64,000 nt of DNA from Anseranas semipalmata (lineage: Eukaryota; Chordata; Aves; Anseriformes; Anseranatidae): the NCBI GenBank assembly GCA_013399115.1, contig VXAA01004297.1:514560-578559 (forward strand). Reading direction: 5' to 3'. Under the pieces are notes generated by a model. The model saw nothing but the letters and a program-made list of their open reading frames with translations. It was not told the origin of the DNA and made no database searches. The position numbers and the translations under genes are program-made. Shown here piece by piece: positions 33,745 through 45,200 of the stretch (position 1 is its first letter; each line of letters opens with the position of its first letter).

Positions 33745-35100
33745 GCGAGCTGATGATATATTCTCTGTTATCTGAACATTTGTGGTTTTAAGATGCCTCG
33801 GTTACATCAGAAAGGGCAGGTCTCCTGTGGAAGGCTTTTGTATGCACCAGCTGATTACTAATCACTTTTTTCCTCAGATTCCCTATCTGGAAGGTGGGGA
33901 TAAACTGCTCTTGGGAGGAGCAGTTACTGGCAAGTGACCGGTGTTTGGCTACTACCATCCTGAAAGCAAATAAATTGTGGATATAGAAGGAAATCCATTA
34001 GTCTCTTTTCAGAATTAATGCACTACCTGAATCAGTTTTCAGCTTTCTGTACAATAGTAGCTACCCCCTGATGAGCTGCACATGCTTGCAATTTCTTTGT
34101 GCTTATTATTATTTTTCCAATTTAAAATAGAGTCAAAAGTATCTGCCAAGATTTTTAAAATGCATGTTCTCTAAGCAAGTATTAATTTGCCCGCTTTTTC
34201 TTCAGTCTCAGTTTAGGTTGTCAACCTTAAATAATCGATAGTTGTTATCAACTACTCCATTTTATGGAAGTCACCTCACCAACTTCTCTGACATGGTCGC
34301 ATTCTTCCTACCAATGAGACACGAGAAGACAACCTTGCCAACTTCCCCAAAACCTTTAACTGAGGTCTATCTTGTGGCTTTTAATTAATGACAGAGTCAG
34401 ATACCAATCAATTAAAATGTCCACCCATATAGCCAAGCAGTTTGTGCTAGGATACATTCTTGGAATAATTTGTAGTTTTAACCTGCACTGTTTAGAGAAG
34501 TCACATACCGTACTTTCTAATCACCAGCTGTGGCTCTTACTTAACTATTTGAAGTGATGTTGCCTGAGTTTTCTGCCATAGCCTGAAAACGCACTGTGCC
34601 TCCTCCAAGTTCAGAGCTGTGTAGAACAAAGTAGAGTTGCATGTTCATCTTTATCTGCCGGGCATTTGCTTTTAACAGTCCTGCTGTCCTCTTGGCTCTC
34701 CTGCAAAGCGAGCCTCAGAAACTCAAATCCCCTGAGCCCAGCTTCTGCTGCTGTCCCTGGGATGGCGACAGAATTGCTCCGCAGGGTCACCCTCGTTGTG
34801 TCTGCTTTCTGCTTTTTCTGCTAACAGAGCCCAGTCCACTCCAGAAGCACCTGTGAAGCAATCGTGTGGACCTTTATCTCTGTGGGGAGAATTAAAATGC
34901 TTGTACTCACCAGGGTGAATTCTTTGCTCTTACTTTTAGGACATTTGTTTAATGCTGTTTTTCATGTTTGGTTTAAGAGAGACCTTGAATACTGAGAGAT
35001 AACAGGAGCGGAAGCCAATGTGACCCAAGTAGCCCCTTTATCTCAAATTGCTAGGAAAGCACATGGTCTCTCTTAATCTCCACTTCACACTTGTTCATCT
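33745..35100. other. Intergenic, nothing recognised
   Basis: Mixed-composition sequence with no exons, RNA genes or repeats that I can support. It separates the 33.5-kb CpG patch from the SLC15A1 CpG island. Confidence 0.55.
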
Positions 35101-36060
35101 CTTTCTAGAAAGAAATATTGGAGGCTGTTTGTTTGTTTGTTTGTTTCCAGAAAATGCATGTGGGCATATGGGATGTGCTTAGTAACACACGGAAATTCCT
35201 GTCTACCACCACTGTTTGTACAAGAGGAAGAGGCCAAATGGCCAAACCTTACGTTCAGGGAAGCAATCACTTCTTTGACTTCATATGTCAACAGCTCAAA
35301 AATGGGAGCGGTGCTTCGGTCACTCCTGCCCGGGAGCGAGCTGTCAGCGACATCGGCGCTGCTATGGAGCGCTGGCTTTGCTGGGCCGAGGGCGGCGGGG
35401 CCACGCGCCCTGCACATGCCGCAGGGCAGCCGACACTTCCCGCTCGCCTCGGACGCGGCCCTGGAACTGCTCCTGTCCTGGGGAGGACCCCTACAGCAAG
35501 GCTTGCGTTTCTTGTGCTGTGAATCTGGCTGTAGCCACGCACTCACTCTTCACCTGAAGAATTTATTCATAAAGGTTGAGAGTCAAGAGTAGGAGGAACT
35601 GGTAAGAGGGTAGAGCTCCTTTGAGGAGGTTACCCCCATATAAATGCAGCTTAAGACACCCAGGCTCAGCTGTAGCTCTCCATCACAGGTCAGAGCAGCC
35701 TTCCTTAGCGTCTGAAGCGCGGACTGCAGATACTCCACATTGCAATACATTGCAATGCCTGTTGCATTTGCGCCCGAGAAGAAATTGACCTGTTCAGCGG
35801 CCCGGTAATTATTACCTGCGCACAGGAGGAGAGGCCACCAGACCGATTGCACAAACCACAGCCCAGTGTCGCATACCATCAGCAAGCATCAAAGAAGGAT
35901 TTTATGCTTCCTGCAGAAATTTCTCTTTTCCTCCCACCCCACCGCTTCACGCAGCAGCCCAGCGAGGCTTTCCCTGCGGCTTGGGCTACGGGAGCATCCC
36001 TTCGCGGGGGATTCCCGCCTGGAAGCGGGGAGGCGAGGCGGCAAGCCGCCGCCCTCACAG

Positions 36061-36142
36061 NNNNNNNNNNNNNNNNNNNNNNNNNNNNNNNNNNNNNNNN
36101 NNNNNNNNNNNNNNNNNNNNNNNNNNNNNNNNNNNNNNNNNN
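36061..36142. other. Assembly gap of 82 N
   Basis: Unresolved bases inside the GC-rich SLC15A1 promoter region, ~150 bases upstream of the ATG. Part of the core promoter or 5' UTR may be missing, and the N count may be arbitrary. Confidence 0.99.
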
Positions 36143-36200
36143 GGCCGCCCCCCGCCCCTCCCCGCCACCTGCGCTGCTGCGGGCGGTGCCGGGGCCGGCC

Positions 36201-36233
36201 GGGGCGGGGGCCCCGCCGAGCCGCCCTTAAATG
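36201..36233 (+). promoter_or_regulatory. SLC15A1: Candidate core promoter: GC box and TATA-like element
   Basis: GGGGCGGGGG (36201-36210) followed 16 bases later by CTTAAATG (36226-36233). Transcription would start near 36255, giving a short 5' UTR over the (TCCG)n stretch. The start site itself is inferred. Confidence 0.5.
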
Positions 36234-36288
36234 CCGGGCGCCCCCATCGCCCTCTGTCCGTCCGTCCGTCCGTGCCCGTGCAGCCACC

Positions 36289-36292
36289 ATGG
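36289..36292 (+). CDS. SLC15A1: SLC15A1 exon 1 coding part (ATG plus one base)
   Basis: Only ATGG is coding before donor GTAGGT. The trailing G joins CT of exon 2 to make Ala2. Kozak context GCCACCATGG. The frame and the bird-like MAAKNKSKG start support this unusual minimal coding exon. Confidence 0.85.
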
Positions 36293-39200
36293 GTAGGTGC
36301 GGGCAGCGGGGGGCCCCTCCGGGCCAGCGGGTTGGCGAGGGAGCGTACCCGGGGTCGCAGCGGGCGGGGGTTTGGCTCTCGGTGTCCCTCTGGAAGCCGC
36401 CCGGAGCCGCTCGTCCCGAGGGCGGGGAGAGGGGCAGCGGCTCCGAGAGCGGGAACGTCCCGGGCAAGGCGCGGTCAGCCCGGCCGCGGGCACGGAGCCT
36501 CCGAGCCGGGCCAAGTCGCTGCAGGGGAGGCGTGAAAAGGGACGGTTCTGCAGTTCGCTCTTTGTGGGACGAGAACGAGGGGTGCTGGGGGCTGCCCAAA
36601 AAGGGAGCGTGCCGACACGCCGCTAGCAAAACCCAGACCTCTCGCTGAAGTCGGTGCTTTCGGAAGCCTGACCCTGGAGCTGCCTGGTACTGGAGCTGCT
36701 CAGGCAGCTTAGGTTCCTATGTTGAAATGTTGGCTACCTTACATAACATTGTGTGTATATATATTATAAAACATTGTAAGTATACAATATATTATAAAAA
36801 TAATGGGGTGTGTGTATATATAATGGTGTGTATGCGTGTATATATATATATATATACACACACACACCCCGTTATTTTATATATATATACACACATATAA
36901 TATATGATGGTATGTCAATGCTGACTGTTCCTGTAAAAGGAGAATAGAGGTATGAAGTCAAAATGGTGGTCAAATAAGTGTCTCAAACAATGAAGTCAGT
37001 CAGTGTTCTCTGGAAAGCGCCTCTGCAAGGTTTCTTGCCGAGGTAATAACTTTGCCCTCTAGCAACAAAAAAAAAACAACGACAAGTTCCATTATTATTA
37101 TTTTCCCCAAGGCTTAGCTAACAAATAGGAGTGAGCTGCTCAGGCTGACGTTCCCTCTGTGTTATAGAAAACTTGCAGTATGGTGGATGTGTTCTGGAAA
37201 TGGCAGAAAGCAGAAATAATCAAGAAGTTATGAGGAATCTCTGTTGCTAATGCTTAGATGTCCTCCCATATATCTGCTCACATGAGTTGTGTAGGGGACG
37301 TTGCCAATAACTTTAATGATCTGGGTATGTGCATGTGCCCTGAAGTTGGTATGTTAGAACTTTCTGGATGTTACTTGATTTTTAGGAAGATACATTCTTG
37401 AATTACCTTCATAAATATGTTCTGTCCTCACAATAAAGACAGCTGTCCACTTCAGTGAAGGAAAGAATCAATTAATTTGACTTTATTATGTCTTGTGCCG
37501 AACACCATAGTGTTGCTGTCAGCTGTTCACATCTATTCTGAACTATGGACTGAATGTTAGCAAACATATTTTTCTTATAGGGATCTATTATGGGCACACT
37601 TCGTTTGCAGGCAGGGATTTCAAAGTTCACACGATGTACTTGGTCTTATCTTAACGACAATGAACTCGTTCCTGCGGTGTCGTAGGAAATGCTGACATCC
37701 ACTCTGTGGGCACAGCGTCTATCTCGAGCGGTGTGAGCTCAGCCAGCGTGCCCTGCAGGATAGGACAGGGCTGGCTGTGGCAGCCATCCCACCAGCAGCG
37801 ACTGGAAGTGATTTCAGGGCTGCAAGGTGCTGTCTGCTCCCGCTGGTCTCAGCAGGGCTCCTCCTGTGCTTCTGGGACTTCCTAGGTCAACCTGCAGGTC
37901 ACGCTGATGTGGGTCACACAATTGAGCCGTGCATTCAGCCCTTCTTCAGTTTGAGTGGTGGACAGGACCTGGCATCCACCTTTGCAGGGCATCTTGGCTC
38001 TGTTCCTTACCCATGACTTACCTCGAAGGTAACATCCCTGAGAGAAATGAAGCAGGGAGCATCTTTGTGTGTGGCAGGGTGGTCCACCACCACCACCCTG
38101 AACCATGTGTGGTGGGCAGTCATAGTGCTGCTCACTGCAGTGATGTGGTGCTTTGCATCACCAGTCCCTTTTGATTTTTTTTTTTTTCCCCCTAGCAGTG
38201 TATGTGAGCCTCCACTTCACCTGAGAAACAAAATGAAAACAAATGTTTTTTTCTGATAACCTTTTTGCACCAAAAGAATTCTCCCTCTGCCTGAAAATTT
38301 ACTCATCTTGAATGTATGTGTGGTTACTGAACAATGTTTGCATTTCATTATTTGTTTTAAGCTGAGCTTTCCCTATGTTTTTCCTTTGGCTTTAAAGAAA
38401 TCTTACTTGGTTTCCATTAACTTTTTTTTTTACCCCCACAGCTGCAAAAAATAAGAGCAAGGGCACAACAGGGGTAAGTATTGCTTTCACTTATACTACA
38501 GCAAGTCTCTATACTCACTCTTTGGATTACTTTGGGTAAATTTAGCTGTGTGCAAACAAAATCCCGTAAACATGAGATAAACGTACTTTACATATAAAGT
38601 AAGGAGTTACTGGTCAACACAAACATAAGATAGCCTGGCAGCTCCCTACACCCCAGCCAAACATTAGTATGCTCACCACCCTGATAAGATGTCTGAAGAG
38701 CGTTTGACTGGACAGACATCAGCTGGGAGGAGAAGGGTCCCTGGAGCTCATCCTTGGTGTTGCTGGGCTGTCAGCATCTGCTGACTCTCCTTTAAGACTT
38801 GTTTACCTCTTGGTGTTAGCATTCTTCCTCGCGAATCTTTGAACTGTTAATGATACCTGTCTCAGCAGTCCTCTATCTGTCGGCAGCCTTGCTTTTCTTA
38901 TCTCACAAGGCTTTACTCCGCAGACTTTCCCTGCAGCTTTCCCACAGCTTCCTCAGCAGCTGAAGTCAAGGGTGTGCAGCTGGGTGGTGCCGGGCCTGTG
39001 CCTGGATGTGTTACAAAACGCAGCCTCTGGGTTGTTACCTCTTCTGCGGCGGATCTGGTGCTTTCTGGCCAGCGGGGATCACAGCAGCACGTGTGTCAGT
39101 AGATGTGTGTGCATGTGCATGTATCATGCAACAGAGGCTTAAGAGGACACTGTGGTATGAAGCAAGAACACATTACCAAGGTATAACTGCATATTCTGTT

Positions 39201-42200
39201 GTTAGTATCATCTTGGAAAAATAGAAAACAAACAAACAAAAAAAACACTTTGTGAAAGACCTTGTAGCCTTCTTCTACATGTCCCTGTTCATGCTCAGCC
39301 CCAGGTGTGCCATGCAAATATCTCCAAGCTCAGGGGCAGCCAGTAGACACCCAGCAGTGGTACACATGAATGCCCAGCAAACTGGCTGTGCAGTGTGGCC
39401 TGCTGTATTAGGGCCTGACCCAATAACTGCTGAAATAAAAGCTTTTGGGGCATATCCTGAGACAAATCTTCATGATGGTTCCCCATCGGCTGCCTCAGGA
39501 GCAGTGCTCACACCCCGTTCCTGACCTTTTCCTGGTAGATTGTTCCCCACATGCTCCCAAATGGGACTTCTTCCCCTCCCTGGTTTGCAGTGTGACTCTT
39601 TACATGGCTTAGTGATGGTGCATGGGCAGGCCTGGGGATGCTCTTCTGTATGACCTCTGGTCTGCCCAAGCTGGGGCAGTCATCTGGAGCTGCTTGTATG
39701 TTCAGCTGAGAGAACTTGGCACTTTCAAGTGACTCCTATCTAATTTTGGGATACATGTGGATGGTCTTCCTCTAGAGACACCTCTTTCAGCCCATGGAGG
39801 GCATGAGAAATCAAGAGCAATGAGTCTGGTTAGGCCTCTAATTTCTGTTGCCCTAAAGCTAGGTGAGTCCCACCCCATGCTCACCTTGGCTGAAGTCAGA
39901 TTCCTTTGGGGAAGCTGGTTTGTCAAACCGTGGGTAGCACGCACCCTGCGTGCTTGCAGCAATAACCAAGGCAAGTGCTCTTCAGGCTGCTTGGTCATCC
40001 TCGTGGCTGAGTCAGGCTAAGTCAGCAACACTCTCACCGCTCTCATTTTAATTTCTCTTGCGGTATTTACAAAAAGTTTATTGCAGAATGCAAGTTCTGT
40101 TACATGTTGTGCTGTTCATTAAGGCTCTATCCAGAGTCTTTGCTGGTGGTGCGAGCTCTCTGATTTTCCCCTTGCCAGGTAGGATTTCCCCATATCAGGT
40201 TTCTTTCCTTTCAATACACAGGTTTCACTATATTTCTCCCGAAATACAGACTAGCCTGGCTCCTAAACCCTCACAGCATGAAGGCAAACAATACCATACT
40301 TTTTCTTCTCCATGCTTCTTAAATTTCATGTTTCACTTCTCCTGAAATGTTTTAACCCCTCCTCCCTAAGCAGTTATCATCAATCCTTAAAATATGCATT
40401 GCTTTTTTCTTTCATTTTCAGACAGCTGATATACATGCATTTATTTGTTCTAAAGAGCCAAAGTAACAGACATTCAAAGATCTGCTTTACTTGGCTTTTT
40501 GACAGCATTTTCAGATGGCTTCTGGTCTCTCAGGTCCTTGTAAGACTGTATTGCTCCTAGCTGAAGTAGTTTCCACTCTGATAATATCCAAGTAAAATAA
40601 AGTTTCTTAGAACTTAACTTACACATAAAAATGGCTTTAATTTCCTTGCACAGAAAATATTTTTGTGTGTATTTTTAAAAAATTAGGGCTGACTGATCTT
40701 CACAGTCTAGGTGAGTCACTGAAGTGGATGTGGATTGGCATAGCTTTGAGTACAAAGTCCTGAGGTTTATTAAAAATCTGATTTTTACAACTTGCAGAAT
40801 TAAACCCTTAGAAAGTAAGCTATGGAGGATTATGTCAACTTGTATTTCTAGTATTTTTTTATAGAAACGGTATCATGCGTTCATCTGCTAAGAAAAGCAG
40901 GTGGTCAGAAATTAAATTTCCAATCCTACCTATTATGCTAAATTTGCAGCTGATGGCTGCTTTTTCCACTCTGTCACAATGGCAAGCACTGTGTCACAAG
41001 TTGTATTATGGTGATCATGCAGATGCTTGTCACAGCAGCTGAAGGATTGGGAAATCTGGCAGTTAGTGCCACACAATTTTAGATTAGGAATAAAGACATT
41101 TTTATTGACAACAAATGGAGGATTCTTCATCTAGCAGTGAACTTGTAAGGATAAGGAGCTTTCCTGAGATTTGTTTGAAGGAAATGTTTAAATCTTTGTC
41201 CCAGGTGGAGGTATTTCACAGTAATGCAAGGCTTCTAATTCCCTTGCACTGCTGGGGTTTGGGCTGTTGGGTTTCTTTTCCAGAAAGTTGGCTTCTTGCT
41301 TGTGTTTTGTTACCAGTCAAAATTACTGCAAGTGTTAGATGCCTAAGATTTCAGGTGTGCAAAGTACATGCTTGGTGGTCCAATATGGCCTTACTGAAGA
41401 TTCACAGAATTGTAGGGGTTGGAAGGGACCTCCAGAGATCATCGGGTCCAACCCCCCTGCCACAGCAGGTTCCCTAGAGCAGGTTGCACAAGATGTCATG
41501 CAAAGGGCAGATGAGAAGTCTGTGGAGCTCTGGGGACCAGGAGGGGAAAGTGGGAATTGATTCTTGATTCAGGTAAACAGCATTGTTCCTCAGCAGCCCG
41601 GGCAGCCTCCTAAGGCCTGGGTATCCCGCTGCTCCTGCAGAGGCTGTGTGGAGCTCGCTCAAGCAGTGGGTCACAGCGCACCGTGTTAGTCCGTGTTGCA
41701 CAGCTCTGAGCTCACGCTGTCTGTCTCTTGTCTCCAGCCAAGCTTCTTTGGCTACCCCTTGAGCATCTTCTTCATCGTCATCAATGAGTTCTGCGAGCGG
41801 TTCTCCTACTATGGCATGCGAGGTACATACCACGTCCCGTGTCTCCCTATGTCTACTGTTCCCCAGCCCTGATTTTGGTTTGTCACCTGCTATTTTATTC
41901 TCCCTACAGCCGTGCTCGTTCTGTATTTCAAATACTTCCTGCGTTGGGATGACAACTTTTCTACAGCCATCTACCACACGTTTGTTGCTCTGTGCTACTT
42001 GACACCGATCCTGGGAGCGCTCATTGCAGACTCCTGGCTGGGAAAGTTTCGGTGAGTGCTTACACTCCCCACCCCCCAAAAAAAAACCTCCAGGATTTTG
42101 TTTTATCCCAAAGCTTGAGGTTTTAATCTATTCTTAGCTCAGAAACTGAGCTAAGGGTTAACAAACATCACAGGTGTGCTAATCAGTTAAGGGTACAAGT

Positions 42201-45200
42201 CTGCTTTATAAGCATGCTGAACGTTTTTCTCTCATCTGGACAAAATGTAAGCTAAAGTAAGGAAAGGTTTTCACCAAGCTGTGGTAAGATGGATGCTGGA
42301 GGTATAATAGCACTAGATTGCATCTTTAACAATTGCAGGTAGCCAATGAAATGGTGAAATACTATGTTATCTGGTATTAAGCGAGACTTCTAGAATATAT
42401 TCTAAAATATTCTGTAATGTCAGTATTGACTTGACAGCTCAGTGGGAGGTTTTACTGAACTGCAGCTTTTCAAAATGAACTCCTTTTTTTGCGTGCATGC
42501 AGTTGCTCAGAAGTAATACTGAATGGTGTGCTTCGAAGTCTAGCCAAATTGCTTCTAACAACCTGATCTTGCTCTCCTTTACCGGTGTCATGATTCTAAT
42601 AGTGTTTACTTTGCCAGAAAAGGCCCCATAAAGATTTTTATTGAGGGCCATGAGTCAGGAGTGCTAGCTGACTTGTCAAAGGTCTCCCAGAGATTAGAGA
42701 TGAGGCTGGCCCTGGAGATGGCTGGCTGCAGGCTGCGTGGTCTTCTGCTGGGCTGATGGCCTCTGGGAAAGCAGGTCTGCAGCCCCTGCCTTTGGAGCTG
42801 GCCTGATCAGCGTAAGTTCATTGCAAGCAGTTTGATGCCTTGCACGTTGCAGCATGAATATATGTGTATTCTCTGGTTTAGTTGGCGTGCTTTAAAAAAA
42901 CAACAATTCTATTTTGTCTTTTAACCGAGTGAAGCTTTGCAGACCTTGCATCCCTTCCCCTCTGGTTACTGCGTACCGGGGCCACAGCTGCCAGACCCTT
43001 AGCAGGAGCTCAGTAGGACTGCTCAGAGCTTAAAACTGGGACTTTAGCCTGACAAGGAAAACCATGCATTTGAAAAGAATCTAATTACTTGCTGGTTTTA
43101 ATACGTAGATGCCTTAAAACACCGCAGGGTGCCATGAGGAAGGCTGAAATAATGCTTCATTAAATATCTATGATGACAAGAGCCGGAGGAGGTTACCCAA
43201 ACATTGCTAAACACTCAGAGTCTCAAACCTTACACAGTCCATGTACTTTGTGCAGCATGTGCCAAGGAGCATGCTGGGATCCGCTGCAGATGGCGTTAGA
43301 TGTGAAGTTCGTGGGGAAAACAATACAGAAACTATAAAAATGACTTTTTTTTTTTGTAATTGGGTAACATGTATGCAGTTCCAATTGTGGAAGTACTCTC
43401 TTCACAGCATGCCTCACAAATAAAAACCAGAAGTTTCTCCCTGGTCAGCTCAGGTTCCTTTTCCATCAGAAACTTTCTCCCAGGTTGTTAAGCCAAACAA
43501 CTACAGAAACCATAACGAAGTGCTATTTTAAAAAAGTTCAATTTTCTGTAGTAAGTATCAGTAAATAGCACATTTAGCTCTGCTGTTTCCCCACTTTGTG
43601 TAGATTTGTACCTTGCTGAAGTGAAGAGCATTTATCAAAGTTAGATGAATCTTCTTGTAAAGCAAGAACTTTGTCAATGGAATGAGCAATGCTTCCTCTG
43701 CTGCTCTTGTATCAGGGTGCTCCAAGCTTGCTGTGAGGGTCTCCTGCCTTCGCCAAACAGATTTGGGTTGTCCTGGGTCCCTTCATTCTCGTGGGCTGCC
43801 CTGCATTTGGGATTGCTTGTTCTGCAAACTAGTCTGAAATAACCTAGCATCACTGCATCCTATTTCTCCTGCTTTTCCTCCAAGCAGACGTGGGTCTGTG
43901 CCTATTGAATGGAGTCCCAGCCATGAAAGCAGTTGAACATGGGCTGAACGATAGTCAAGTACTTAACTTCCAACAAAGTTCAAATGGAGCATGTTTTTCC
44001 ATATGAGAAAGAGCCATGGACATTAGAGGCATAGGGGGCATGGTGTTTCCGTAGTGTTGCCTTCCTAGATGCCTTCTGACAGGTGAAAAAGTCAGTTGAA
44101 AGTCTGCCATCAGTACTGTTCAGTGCCAGTCTCACTCTGGTCTGTGAGTGTTTAAAGACGTTGGTGCACTTGCAGCTGAGTGAGGGGGTAATAGATGCTG
44201 TCATTCACAACGATATCTCTGGGTAGGTTCTTTGTTTAAAATATATTTAAGCTGCAAGGAGGAGAAAAAGATAAAAACATAGGGAAGGTTTCAGCAATAT
44301 TAACATTAGTGTAAATTGCATACTTCAGTAGAGTAGTCCATTTGTACTTCACCATATATGAAATACAATAATGGCATTTCCTTGAGTTGGTTATTTATTA
44401 AATGGCAACCACTGAAGATTAAAATATCTCCCGTGACTTAGTGATGTTTAGAGAAACTATTTATCATCTTGCCTCGTTTTGTTAAACAGGGCTATATAAA
44501 ATATTTCTGTTGAACAAAATAAGTATGGTAGAAATATTATTGTGACAGAGGTATGCAGAGAGAATTTTTTTTACAGTAGCTTGTGGTAAGCTGAGTCCAT
44601 AACTTGTCATATCTGTTTATTATGCTGCTTCGTTAAACATCTTTGGAATAAGCAAAAGTCTGCATTAACTATATGTATGTATACACAAGTAATTGTCAAT
44701 GTATATAAAAGTTTATCTCCTCTCTTTATAACAGGACCATTGTCTCCCTGTCCATTGTCTATACAATTGGGCAGGCAGTCATGTCTATAAGCTCCATAAA
44801 TGACCTGACAGATCACAACCGAGATGGCACTCCTGATACTATTACACCGCACGTGTGAGTTGCCTTGTACACGCGTGTTCTTCATGCTGGTGGGGGGGAC
44901 AACTTAAGCCTTAAACTTAGGCTACTTGCATTTCAACTGTCTTACAATCAGCCTTGTATACATGGTTTAACTTTTTTAAGATAGCAGAGTGCTTTCTTTT
45001 TTCATTTTTTCTACTTTGTCCCAGTGCCCTGTCTATGACTGGCTTGATTCTCATTGCACTTGGTACTGGTGGGATCAAACCTTGTGTGTCAGCGTTTGGT
45101 GGAGATCAGTTTGAAGATCATCAGGTAAGAATATCTTTCAGATTTTTAGTCATACATATATTCTTATTAATGCTTGACTATTATAGTAGTCTTATTGTAG

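Larger units (their letters stand above)
35290..36620. promoter_or_regulatory. SLC15A1: CpG island and promoter region of SLC15A1
   Basis: Very GC- and CpG-rich sequence on both sides of an 82-N gap, spanning the first exon. A GC box GGGGCGGGGG (Sp1 type) at 36201-36210 and a TATA-like CTTAAATG at 36226-36233 stand 50-90 bases before the ATG. The mammalian PEPT1 basal promoter is known to depend on Sp1, which fits. Long open frames on both strands here are a composition effect. Confidence 0.75.

Noticed and set aside
35866..36648. 260-codon and 246-codon frames across the N gap
   Set aside because: Stops are absent because of extreme G+C and a run of N translated as X. The residues are low-complexity Arg/Pro/Gly/Ala on both strands.
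41474..42079. 201-codon open frame on the minus strand
   Set aside because: It lies antisense to SLC15A1 exons 3 and 4 and the short intron between them. It is a shadow of well-supported coding sequence, with no recognisable product.
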